From positions 806,001 to 870,000 of the forward strand of contig NZ_JAZHSH010000001.1 in NCBI RefSeq assembly GCF_040100845.1: 64,000 nucleotides of DNA, given 5' to 3'. The notes beneath the pieces are model-generated. The model ran no database searches. It worked only from the letters and a program-made list of their open reading frames with translations, and was not told the origin of the DNA. The position numbers and the translations under genes are program-made. Shown piece by piece: positions 8,837-16,467 of this stretch; positions within the stretch are counted from its first letter, which is position 1; every line of letters starts with the position of its first letter. The stretch comes from Chengkuizengella sp. SCS-71B. Lineage in GTDB: Bacteria > Bacillota > Bacilli > Paenibacillales > KCTC-33759.

Positions 8837-9568
8837 ATGGAATATAGAGGTGCATCAGCCTATAACGATGAACAATTTTTTAAGAACTATATAAAGAGAA
8901 GAAATCGTAAGGAAAGTCCAAACAATATTATTGAAAAGCCTGTATTGTTAGAGATGATTGGGAATATAGAAGGAAAAAAGGTATTAGATTTAGGTTGTGG
9001 GGAAGCTAAATTCGGGTTAGAACTTCTTCAAAGAGGATGTATCTCTTATGATGGAGTGGAAGGTTCGGAAAATATGGTCAGAGAAGCAATTAAAAATCTA
9101 AATGAAACAGGAGGGAAAGTATATCATTCTTTAATGGAAAATTGGCATTTTCAAGCAGATGAATATGATTTAGTGGTTTCAGGGCTAGCCCTACATTATT
9201 TAGCAGAAATAAAGGATGTTTTTCAAAATATTTATAAATCATTATTAATGGATGGAAGATTTATATTTAGCGTTCAACATCCTGTGTTAACTTCATCAAT
9301 AAAAAGTGCAGCTGCCTCCTCCTCAAAAGAAGATTGGATTGTTGATGATTATTTTCATAGTGGTGAAAGAGTTGAACCGTGGATCGACAAAATGGTTGTT
9401 AAATATCATCGTACGATTGAAGAATATTATCAACTATTAAAACAGGCAGGTTTTAGTATTGAAGATATTAGAGAAGGTGCTCCAAGAGTTAAAGAATTCA
9501 GTAATGAAAGTGAATATAGACGAAGAATGAGAATTCCTCTCTTCTTAATGTTTTCTTGCAAAAAATAA
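8837..9568 (+). CDS. Class I SAM-dependent methyltransferase
   Basis: This 243-residue protein has a strong ribosome site (AGGGAGGGATTAG) before ATG. Motif I is KVLDLGCGEAKFGLELLQRG at about residues 48-67. It is followed by the acidic residue of motif II (YDGVEGSENM) and the motif IV region EYDLVVSGLALHYL. FIFSVQHPVLTSS is the usual motif VI/post-II segment of small-molecule methyltransferases (Methyltransf_11/25 type). The target is unknown. It is probably co-transcribed with the following GNAT gene, 21 bases downstream. Confidence 0.85.
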   Translation: MEYRGASAYNDEQFFKNYIKRRNRKESPNNIIEKPVLLEMIGNIEGKKVLDLGCGEAKFGLELLQRGCISYDGVEGSENMVREAIKNLNETGGKVYHSLMENWHFQADEYDLVVSGLALHYLAEIKDVFQNIYKSLLMDGRFIFSVQHPVLTSSIKSAAASSSKEDWIVDDYFHSGERVEPWIDKMVVKYHRTIEEYYQLLKQAGFSIEDIREGAPRVKEFSNESEYRRRMRIPLFLMFSCKK

Positions 9569-9589
9569 GAAGATTGGAGTGAAAAGAAC

Positions 9590-10057
9590 ATGTATATAAG
9601 ACTTGCTAAGTTAAAAGATCTGCAACATGTGTTGAATGTGTTAAATAAAGTTACGTTAGCTTTACAAAAGAAGGGAATCAACCAATGGGAATATCCTTGG
9701 GATGTTGATAATATTAAAAGCGAAATAAAGAATAACTATACATATGTATTAATTGATACAGAAATAATAGGTGCTTTTTGCATAAAAGAAATAGATTATT
9801 TAAGTGAATTAACACTTGAATCTAATAGTAAATATTTGTGTAAAATTGCCATTCTACCTGAATACCAGGGAAAGAATTTCGGTTCTAAAATAATAGAATA
9901 TGCTTGTTCTAGTGCAAATGATGTAAATAAGACGATGTACTTAGATTGTTGGGCTGGAAATGAAAAATTAAAAAAATTTTATTTGAATCATGGTTTTGAC
10001 TATCAAGGTGATTTTCCTGAAGAAGATTATTTTATTAGCATTTTTAAATTCAACTAA
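9590..10057 (+). CDS. GNAT family N-acetyltransferase
   Basis: The 155-residue protein starts at ATG with GATTGGAGTG upstream. It reads MYIRLAKLKDLQHVLNVLNK, the first GNAT strand and helix. The acetyl-CoA loop is CKIAILPEYQGKNFGSKIIE, with QGKNFG in the Q/RxxGxG/A position. The end is MYLDCWAGNEKLKKFYLNHG, the conserved late motif of the fold. All core elements are intact. The acceptor is unknown. Confidence 0.85.
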   Translation: MYIRLAKLKDLQHVLNVLNKVTLALQKKGINQWEYPWDVDNIKSEIKNNYTYVLIDTEIIGAFCIKEIDYLSELTLESNSKYLCKIAILPEYQGKNFGSKIIEYACSSANDVNKTMYLDCWAGNEKLKKFYLNHGFDYQGDFPEEDYFISIFKFN

Positions 10058-10081
10058 TGCATTCTAAAAAGGAGAGAGATA

Positions 10082-11043
10082 ATGAAGCGTATTGTTATAA
10101 ATTAATTCGGCGGTCCTGAAGTACTTGAAATGATGGAGACAGATATACCCTCTTTGGGTCTACATGATGTACTGATTCGAGTTGAAAAAACTAGTGTTAA
10201 TTTTGCAGATATCAAAAAAGAAAAGGGAATAAAGAGAAAGGGAAATTTCCTTTATCTATCGGACTAGATGCAGCTGGAACGGTTGAAGCTGTTGGTACTG
10301 ATGTGGAACATATATCTATTGGTCAAAGGGTAATCGCATTTCCTTCCGACGGATCTTATTCAGAATATGTTGTTGCAAAAGATACATTAACTTTTGCTAT
10401 ACCTGATAATATAGATTTCACTTCAGCAGCAGCTTGTCCAACCGTTGCAATCTTATCTCATAAACTATTAAATGATATAGGAAGATTACAGAAAGGAGAA
10501 AGTGTACTCATTCATGCAGCAGCTGGCGGAGTAGGTACAACTGCAGTTCAATTAGCTAAGTTATTAGGGGCAAGTAAAGTTATCGGTACAGTAAGCCATC
10601 AAGATAAATTTGAAGTTGCAAGGGAAGCTGGCGTTGATGAAGTCATGTTATATGAAAACTTCCCAGAAAAAGTATTGGAATTAACAGCAGGTAGAGGTGT
10701 TGATATTGTTTTAGATTCTTTAGCAGGTAGAATATCTGAACTAAGTATGGATTGTTTAGATAAGTACGGAAGATTAGTTCACTTTGGAAATTCAAGCGGT
10801 GAAATTGGTAATTTCAAAACAAATGAGCTTCATACAAGCTGTCGTTCAGTTTTAGGTTTTAGTTTAGGTACAACTAGAATGGAAAGACCTGAACTATCTA
10901 ATCAAGTTTTAAAATTTATTTCAAATAAACAATTGAAAATCAAAGTAGGAAAAGAATTTTCACTACATGAAGTTAGACAGGCTCATGAGTTTGTAGAGTC
11001 TAGAAAAAGTACTGGCAAGGTATTATTAAACGTAAAAGGCTAG
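10082..11043 (+). pseudogene. Zinc-independent quinone oxidoreductase (MDR superfamily), inactivated
   Basis: ATG at 10082 follows AAGGAGAGAG and encodes MKRIVIN and then TAA, immediately before FGGPEVLEMMETDIP. In intact homologues a glutamine or similar residue sits here, so CAA to TAA is the likely change. A second lesion at about 10225-10255 shifts the frame between SVNFADIKKEKG and SIGLDAAGTVEAVGTDV. The rest is intact, with SVLIHAAAGGVGTTAVQLAK as the NADPH-binding loop and a normal C-terminus. The combined length of about 320 residues is right for the family. A shortened protein from an internal start at 10303 would lack most of the catalytic domain. Confidence 0.85.
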
Positions 11044-11174
11044 CATTAAATAAGCTAATAGATTTTTCAATTATTTAGAAAGGGACTTGCTTGATTTTCC
11101 TTAAATATATTTTCTTAATTTATTAATATGTCTTAGTAAAGACGGGGTACAGTATAAGTAATGATTGGAATACA

Positions 11175-11511
11175 ATGGCGAATAATGCAGCAAAATTGCT
11201 TGCATCAAATACAGTTATTAGCCATAGAGATTTAGATTCAAAAAATGTTATGTGGAATCAAGACAATCCAGTCCTAATTGATTGGGAATCAGCTGGCTAT
11301 ATAAACCCTATGCAAGATTTGATTGAAACAGCAATTTACTGGTCTGAAAATGAAATAGGAAGCATTGATAAAAAAAGAAATGCACAGATCATGAAGAACA
11401 GCAGATGGGGACTAATCAAGTAACAGGAACAATAAATGAAATTAGTCGTTATGCAGATTCAATTCCCAAATTAATAGATTGGCTAAATAATGAATTACGT
11501 TTGCAGATGTA
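11175..11511 (+). pseudogene. Aminoglycoside phosphotransferase-like C-terminal remnant
   Basis: VISHRDLDSKNVMWNQDNP and LIDWESAGYINPMQDLIE are the catalytic loop (HRDxxxxN) and metal-binding IDWE motif of APH/choline-kinase-like enzymes. The N-terminal lobe is missing. Near 11390 the frame shifts, and the natural C-terminus continues in another frame as INEISRYADSIPKLIDWLNN, ending at 11511. The piece is truncated and frameshifted and cannot be a working kinase. Confidence 0.75.
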
Positions 11512-11564
11512 AGATCAAGAGTATCCGTTATTCCGAAATATAAAGGAATGTTGGTGGTGTGATT

Positions 11565-12551
11565 ATGAATTTGAAGAAAATACTAGAAAATGAATACAAT
11601 ATTAATGCAAAGGGTTTTAATTCACAAACAGGAGGATGGGCATCGCTTGCTTTTGAAGTGATTAGTAACAATAGAACATATTTTTTGAAGGCATATGAAA
11701 AAAGTAGGGCTTCAACACCTAAATGGACATCTTTAATTGATGAGTATATACCAATAATTAACTGGTTTAATAATAATACTGCTCTGAATGGTAAGATTAT
11801 TAAACCCATTAAAACAATAAATGGAAATTATAAATGTGAAGATGATAAAGCAATTTATATTTTATTTGAATTTATTTATGGGACTACTATAGGTGATAAA
11901 AATCTCACAGAAGAACAGATTAAAAGTCTTGCAGAAATAATATCAGAACTTCATTCTTATGGAAAAGAAATACCTATTGCAACAGATAAAATAAGAGAGG
12001 ATTTCAAATTACCGTTCTGTTTGAGCTTGAAAGAATTTTTTGAGAATGATATTACAATTGATTCTAGTGGTATAAGAGATAGTATTGGACCATTCTACCC
12101 CAAAATTTTGGAATTAATCCATGTAACAGAAAATTTAGCGAAGATACTACTCGAAATGAAATTGAAGTTTGTACTATGTCATACTGATCTTCATAATTGG
12201 AATTTTATGCAAACAGAAAATAATTTAATTCTTATTGATTGGGAAGGATTAAAACTAGCACCAGTTGAAGCTGACATGTTTTTCTTAGTTGACAAACCCT
12301 ATTATGAAAAGTTTATTGATATCTATAAACATAGACATCAAGATTTTGAAATTAACGAAAAGGTTCTTCTTTTTTATAGATTGAGAAGAAAATTAGAAGA
12401 TATATGGGAATGGATGGAACTGATTTACTTTGACAATCTTGATGATAATGAAAAACAAAATTCTTTACATTATTTGATGGAAGAATGTCATTCAATCCAA
12501 CATATACCTAATTATTCGGCCTTAATAATTGACAGGGAAGGAAGATCGTGA
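11565..12551 (+). CDS. Aminoglycoside phosphotransferase / spectinomycin kinase-like protein
   Basis: The frame begins at GTG 11559, but ATG at 11565 has better spacing from TGGTGGTG. The 328-residue protein has a small ATP-binding N-lobe (SLAFEVISNNRTYFLKAYEK with a candidate lysine). The catalytic loop is FVLCHTDLHNWNFMQ, and the metal site is LILIDWEGLKLAPVEADMFF. This CHxDLHxxN arrangement is seen in the phosphotransferase family that includes APH(9)-type spectinomycin kinases. It is intact, unlike the remnant just upstream. The substrate could be an antibiotic or a metabolite. Confidence 0.75.
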   Translation: MNLKKILENEYNINAKGFNSQTGGWASLAFEVISNNRTYFLKAYEKSRASTPKWTSLIDEYIPIINWFNNNTALNGKIIKPIKTINGNYKCEDDKAIYILFEFIYGTTIGDKNLTEEQIKSLAEIISELHSYGKEIPIATDKIREDFKLPFCLSLKEFFENDITIDSSGIRDSIGPFYPKILELIHVTENLAKILLEMKLKFVLCHTDLHNWNFMQTENNLILIDWEGLKLAPVEADMFFLVDKPYYEKFIDIYKHRHQDFEINEKVLLFYRLRRKLEDIWEWMELIYFDNLDDNEKQNSLHYLMEECHSIQHIPNYSALIIDREGRS

Positions 12552-12565
12552 ACTCCTAAGAATTA

Positions 12566-12605
12566 ATGTAAACTATTACTTTGTATATTAAGTAATAGTT
12601 TACGT
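12566..12605. terminator. Long perfect hairpin, possible terminator
   Basis: GTAAACTATTACTT and AAGTAATAGTTTAC form a perfect 14-base-pair stem around an 8-base loop just after the kinase gene. No T run follows on either strand, so it may stabilise the mRNA end instead of terminating transcription. Confidence 0.5.
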
Positions 12606-12709
12606 TGATAAAATGCATGCACCTTCGCATAGGATTTATACTGTTCTAAAGTCTAGTTCTAACTTAGACTATAGATTAGGTATATGAAGAAGAATACTTC
12701 TACCATGCC

Positions 12710-13102
12710 CTATAGGTCTATTATTTGAAATGAACTTATCGTATTACAATCAACAGTTATAAACAGATTCGTGGGATCAATATCAAATTCAAGATTACTA
12801 TCTGTACAAATTTGATTTAATGGAACACAACAATTTTCCCCTGGATCAATTGTACGTCCTTCATTTGGTTTTAGTAATTCTAACGTAATGCATTGATTGC
12901 ACTTATCAACTTCTTTCACTTGAAAATATACGGTTATATAACATGGTTCAAGAGGGTCACTTGAAGAATTGAGAATATCTCCAAATGCATATAACAATGT
13001 ATTGTCGGTTTTAGTTAAAATAATGACATCTCCAATATTTTTTAACGCATCACAAATACAATTTTTATTCCCTTTAGGCTTCTTTCTTTTTTTAACAGTC
13101 AT
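12710..13102 (-). CDS. Spore coat protein of the CotY/CotZ family
   Basis: The start is the ATG encoding MTVKKRKKPKGNKNCICDAL, behind a strong GGAGGTG site. A longer upstream frame has no such site. The 130-residue protein is cysteine rich (CIC, CYI, CNQC, CC, C, C). Its ILTKTDNTLLYAFGDIL and CYITVYFQVKEVDKCNQCIT match the CotY/CotZ/ExsY pattern of crust or exosporium proteins, and so does its end (ITVDCNTISSFQIIDL). Such proteins self-assemble through disulfides in the outer spore layer. This supports a spore-forming host. A mother-cell promoter is expected but not clear. Confidence 0.75.
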   Translation of the reverse strand: MTVKKRKKPKGNKNCICDALKNIGDVIILTKTDNTLLYAFGDILNSSSDPLEPCYITVYFQVKEVDKCNQCITLELLKPNEGRTIDPGENCCVPLNQICTDSNLEFDIDPTNLFITVDCNTISSFQIIDL

Positions 13103-13361
13103 GAAAAACACCTCCATCTTTTGTGATAGAATAGAATATGATTTTGAAGAAAAATCTGTATGGACGGGAATCATGAGTTTGTTTTAATTGTGCTATTGTC
13201 TTTTGAGACAAAGTATTTATAACGCTTGATTTCTGATTGTTTTTCTTGTAAAGATTACTTGAAAAATATTGATAGATTGGATGTAGTAGGTGGAGCAATT
13301 GTTTCATGCTCATTTCAAGGTTTGAACATTAAAAATGGTATATAAGGTAAGGAGAATTATT

Positions 13362-13898
13362 TTGCAATATTTTGTTGGGATTGTACCTCCAGATGAATAT
13401 ATAGAAAAGATAATTCGATTCCAAAGTAGATGGAAAAATAATTTGCTTGTCAATGTAGTGGAACCACATATAACTGTTAAAGCTCAAGGTGGTTTGACTG
13501 ACGACATTAGGTGGATTTATAAATTACAACAGGTATGTAAAGGTTTTTCCTCATTTGAAGTATCTTTGGATGAACCAATGTTCTTTGGTGAAAGCGTATT
13601 GTTTTTGAGTATTAAATCAGAGAAAATAGTTGAATTACATCAGAAGATTGTTAATGCAATTTCTCCTGATAATGAATTAATAAAAAAATATATGGAATTG
13701 GACGACTATGTACCTCACTTAACATTGGGACAAACATTTTGGGGTCTATCCAGTGAAGAATTAAAAGATATGGGTAATTGTTCTAAACAAGAACTCAGTC
13801 CTTACCCTACATTTGAAATCAATTTTATAAGAATATATCAAGAAATAGAAACAAACAGGTATGTAAAATATTTAGATATTTCTCTAAAAACTAAGTGA
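13362..13898 (+). CDS. 2H phosphoesterase / 2'-5' RNA ligase family protein
   Basis: TTG at 13362 lies seven bases after AAGGAG and gives MQYFVGIVPPDEYIEKIIRF. This start is preferred to the ATG at 13335, which has no ribosome site. The 178-residue protein carries both catalytic HxT/S motifs: EPHITVKAQ at about residue 36 and VPHLTLGQTF at about residue 125. The family includes LigT-like phosphodiesterases acting on cyclic nucleotide or RNA ends. It is isolated, so a specific role is not inferable. Confidence 0.8.
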   Translation: MQYFVGIVPPDEYIEKIIRFQSRWKNNLLVNVVEPHITVKAQGGLTDDIRWIYKLQQVCKGFSSFEVSLDEPMFFGESVLFLSIKSEKIVELHQKIVNAISPDNELIKKYMELDDYVPHLTLGQTFWGLSSEELKDMGNCSKQELSPYPTFEINFIRIYQEIETNRYVKYLDISLKTK

Positions 13899-14056
13899 GT
13901 ATAGTTATAAACGATTCGTGTTAGTATAATTCTTATACGAGGTGAGATTAGTTGAATAGAGGTAAGCAGAGTTCGAGTACTAAATTAGATTTAAGAACCC
14001 CCTTATAATTTTTTTGAAATCTTTGAAACCAATAGCTTTTTTTGTAAAATACTATA

Positions 14057-14419
14057 CTAATAAAAAAGCGGGATAAATAATAATTGTAATGAAATGTGAG
14101 AAACCATATGTGCTAAAACAACATATTCAAAACCTTTTTTCCAATAAAGATATCCAAATAACAAGCCACCAATTCCGTTTAGTAAAAAACATCTAAAAAT
14201 TAAATTTGTCGTTAACTCTCCGAACAACATTTCAGTAGCAGGTAAATGACCAGCAGCAAACAAGGCAGCCGATATAACAATTGCAATCCAATAATACTTA
14301 TTACTTAAATAACCTTTATTTCGTTTGAAAATCTTCTGGAAAATCCATATCAATAAAGACATAAAAAATAATCTTAGTAGTATTTCTTCAAAAACCCCCC
14401 CATATAAAACGCCTACCAA
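14057..14419 (-). pseudogene. CPBP (CAAX) intramembrane metalloprotease, N-terminally truncated
   Basis: The 120-residue frame contains FEEILLRLFFMSLL (EExxxR motif), FAAGHLPATEM (first histidine) and VLAHMVSHISLQLL (second histidine region), the conserved core of CPBP family membrane proteases. Full members have 200-300 residues with two to four helices before this core. Here the frame opens at a TTG directly at the core with no ribosome site, and the upstream DNA is closed by stops. I read it as the C-terminal half of a broken gene. Confidence 0.6.
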
Positions 14420-14495
14420 TAATCCTAGAAAAGAAAATTCAGGAAAAACAAATAAATGATAGGAATAATGATATTTTAAAATCTATTTTTTCCAT

Positions 14496-15809
14496 TTATC
14501 TACTCTTTCCTTGAATACTTCCTTTTTTTAGAAAATAGTGATTATGATCACTAAGGGACCATATAACAACTGGAATAAGCAGTAGTGAAAAGATGCCCCC
14601 GGCAAGTGAAAGTGCTGCATAACTGGAATGAGCTACAACTATGCCAGATAGAGCACCACCAGATGCTCCAGCCAAAGCGATTAATACATCAACAGTCCCT
14701 TGTATCTTTGCACGATTGGATGGATTAGTTGCATCAACGATGATAGTTGTTCCACTAATTAATCCAAAATTCCAACCAAGCCCAAGTAAAACGAGTGAAA
14801 TTATAAGTACCAATAAGGAATCTACTGGTGCTACTGCAGCCAGAACACCAGAAGCAAGTAAAATACCGCCAGCAGCAATGACCATTGCATTTCTTCCGAT
14901 CTTATCTACAAGGATACCCGTTACTAGCGATGGTAGGTACATTGCTCCTATGTGGAAGCCAATGATTAGTCCCACCGCTCTCAGACCATGACCATGATCC
15001 CCCATATGTACGGGTGTCATAGTCATAATGGATACCATAACGATTTGAGTTGAGACCATAATTGTTGCCCCTGCAAAAATTCCTCGCTTATTTAGTTTAC
15101 TAGATCTTTTGACATTATGATGATCCCCATCAGTTTTTAACTCATCAATTGCTTTGGCAACTAAGAGAGGGTCTGGGCGAAGTAAAACTAGAAGTACCAA
15201 ACCGGCAAGGGTGAAGGCAGCAGCTGCTAAAATGAACGGACCAGCTAGAGCTGGGACTCCAATTGATATTGCAAAACCTCCCATTACATCAACCAAGTTT
15301 GGACCTGCAACAGCGCCTAAGGTGGTTGAAACCATGGCAATACTGATTGCTGTTCCTCTTTGTGTGGAATTTGCTAGATCTGTACCAGCATAACGTGCTT
15401 GTAAGTTAGTAGCATTCCCAGCACCATAAATTAGTAGTGAAGCAAAAAGAAGAGCTATATTATTAGTTAATGCTGCAATCACCACTCCTATTGCACCGAG
15501 TCCACCAGTTAAGAATCCTGTGGCAAGTCCTGAACGACGACCAAAATGCTGGGAGATTCGTCCTACGAGCAATGCAGACGCAGCAGATCCCAAAGTAAAC
15601 AAGGCAACTGGAACTCCTGCATAACTATTTGTACCTAACATGTCTTGTGCAAGAAGTGCTCCTACCGTTAGACCTGCTGCAAGTCCTGCACCCCCGAAAA
15701 TTTGTGAAATGACAACTATAATCAAGGTCCGTCGATATAACTGTCGTTGTTTTTCTGGAGATTCAATGTATTTTTGCAACCACTTTGGTTGCTCATTATT
15801 ATTCAACAT
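14496..15809 (-). CDS. MFS transporter (probable drug or metabolite exporter)
   Basis: The 437-residue protein starts at ATG with GAGGTAATC upstream. It has about twelve hydrophobic segments. The loop after helix 2 reads LLVGRISQHFGRRSGLATGF, the MFS motif A. The middle loop at about residue 215-235 (KAIDELKTDGDHHNVKRSSK) is cytoplasmic. The equivalent loop of the second half reads GILVDKIGRNAMVIA. The DNA is visibly richer in GC than the flanks, so long antisense frames are open across it. This could mark separate acquisition. The substrate is unknown. Confidence 0.8.
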   Translation of the reverse strand: MLNNNEQPKWLQKYIESPEKQRQLYRRTLIIVVISQIFGGAGLAAGLTVGALLAQDMLGTNSYAGVPVALFTLGSAASALLVGRISQHFGRRSGLATGFLTGGLGAIGVVIAALTNNIALLFASLLIYGAGNATNLQARYAGTDLANSTQRGTAISIAMVSTTLGAVAGPNLVDVMGGFAISIGVPALAGPFILAAAAFTLAGLVLLVLLRPDPLLVAKAIDELKTDGDHHNVKRSSKLNKRGIFAGATIMVSTQIVMVSIMTMTPVHMGDHGHGLRAVGLIIGFHIGAMYLPSLVTGILVDKIGRNAMVIAAGGILLASGVLAAVAPVDSLLVLIISLVLLGLGWNFGLISGTTIIVDATNPSNRAKIQGTVDVLIALAGASGGALSGIVVAHSSYAALSLAGGIFSLLLIPVVIWSLSDHNHYFLKKGSIQGKSR

Positions 15810-16161
15810 TCAGATTACCTCATTTCCAATATTTAACTTTATATAAATGCAACAATGATATGACCTATTGTATACTAAATATAAACTTACAAGAAGAGAC
15901 TTATTAAATTATTTAAAAGTGTTTTAATACATTTATACTCAAAAAGAATACAAAGGTTGGGAAGATGTTACTTCTCATCCTATTCGACTAAAAAAATGAG
16001 AGGGAATCAAAAAATAGCAAATGCTTTAATCAAAATTACAAGGTCGTTTTTATTGGTATGGGTTTCAAATTACTTCAGACAAAAGCTCCACAATAAGTGC
16101 TTTCTATAGGTTGAGTCACTAATTAGAAGTCCTGAAATGACGCCGTTGACATATGAAAGAA
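15810..16161 (+). other. Intergenic region before the inverted-repeat element
   Basis: AT-rich sequence between the divergent MFS and LanKC genes. Short coding-like runs appear, such as NQNYKVVFIGMGFKLLQTK at about 16026-16090 and SPEMTPLTYERIEN ending at about 16173. They lack starts and are cut by stops. They may be transposase debris, but this is uncertain. No terminator or other clear signal is seen. Confidence 0.3.
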
Positions 16162-16255
16162 TTGAAAACTAACTTATATTTGTACAATAAGCATAAATAA
16201 AACCACATGAAATCAAGGATTATAAATTTGATTTCATGTGGTTTATTCATTTTAT
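16162..16255 (+). repeat. Inverted-repeat element, copy 1 (lacks outer terminal repeats)
   Basis: The segment from TTGAAAACTAACT to TTTATTCATTTTA matches, by eye at about 90 percent, the reverse complement of the inside of the element at 59623-59764. Its centre is a long hairpin with arms AACCACATGAAATCAA and TTGATTTCATGTGGTT. Compared with copy 2, two base pairs in the stem have changed on both sides together. The 18-base outer repeats of copy 2 (GAGGCTGGGACA type) are not seen here. Confidence 0.7.
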
Positions 16256-16467
16256 AAATATTAATTAAATATGTGTATGTGTTTAATAGCTTAGCTGGTA
16301 ATATCCAAAATAGTTTAAAATTAGTATATAATTTAGGAAGGATTTAATTAATTTTGTCAAAATAAGGGTAACTATTAAACAATAAAAATTGATAAGACAA
16401 TTCGATTTGTTTAACAAGTATAACATTATATTCCCTATTCTGTTTATTACCATGGGAGGTAGAAAAA

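Noticed and set aside
14641-15393. Long plus-strand frames within the MFS gene
   Set aside because: They are antisense shadows of a well-supported membrane transporter. Their residue content (Ala, Pro, Arg, Ser) is typical of antisense frames.
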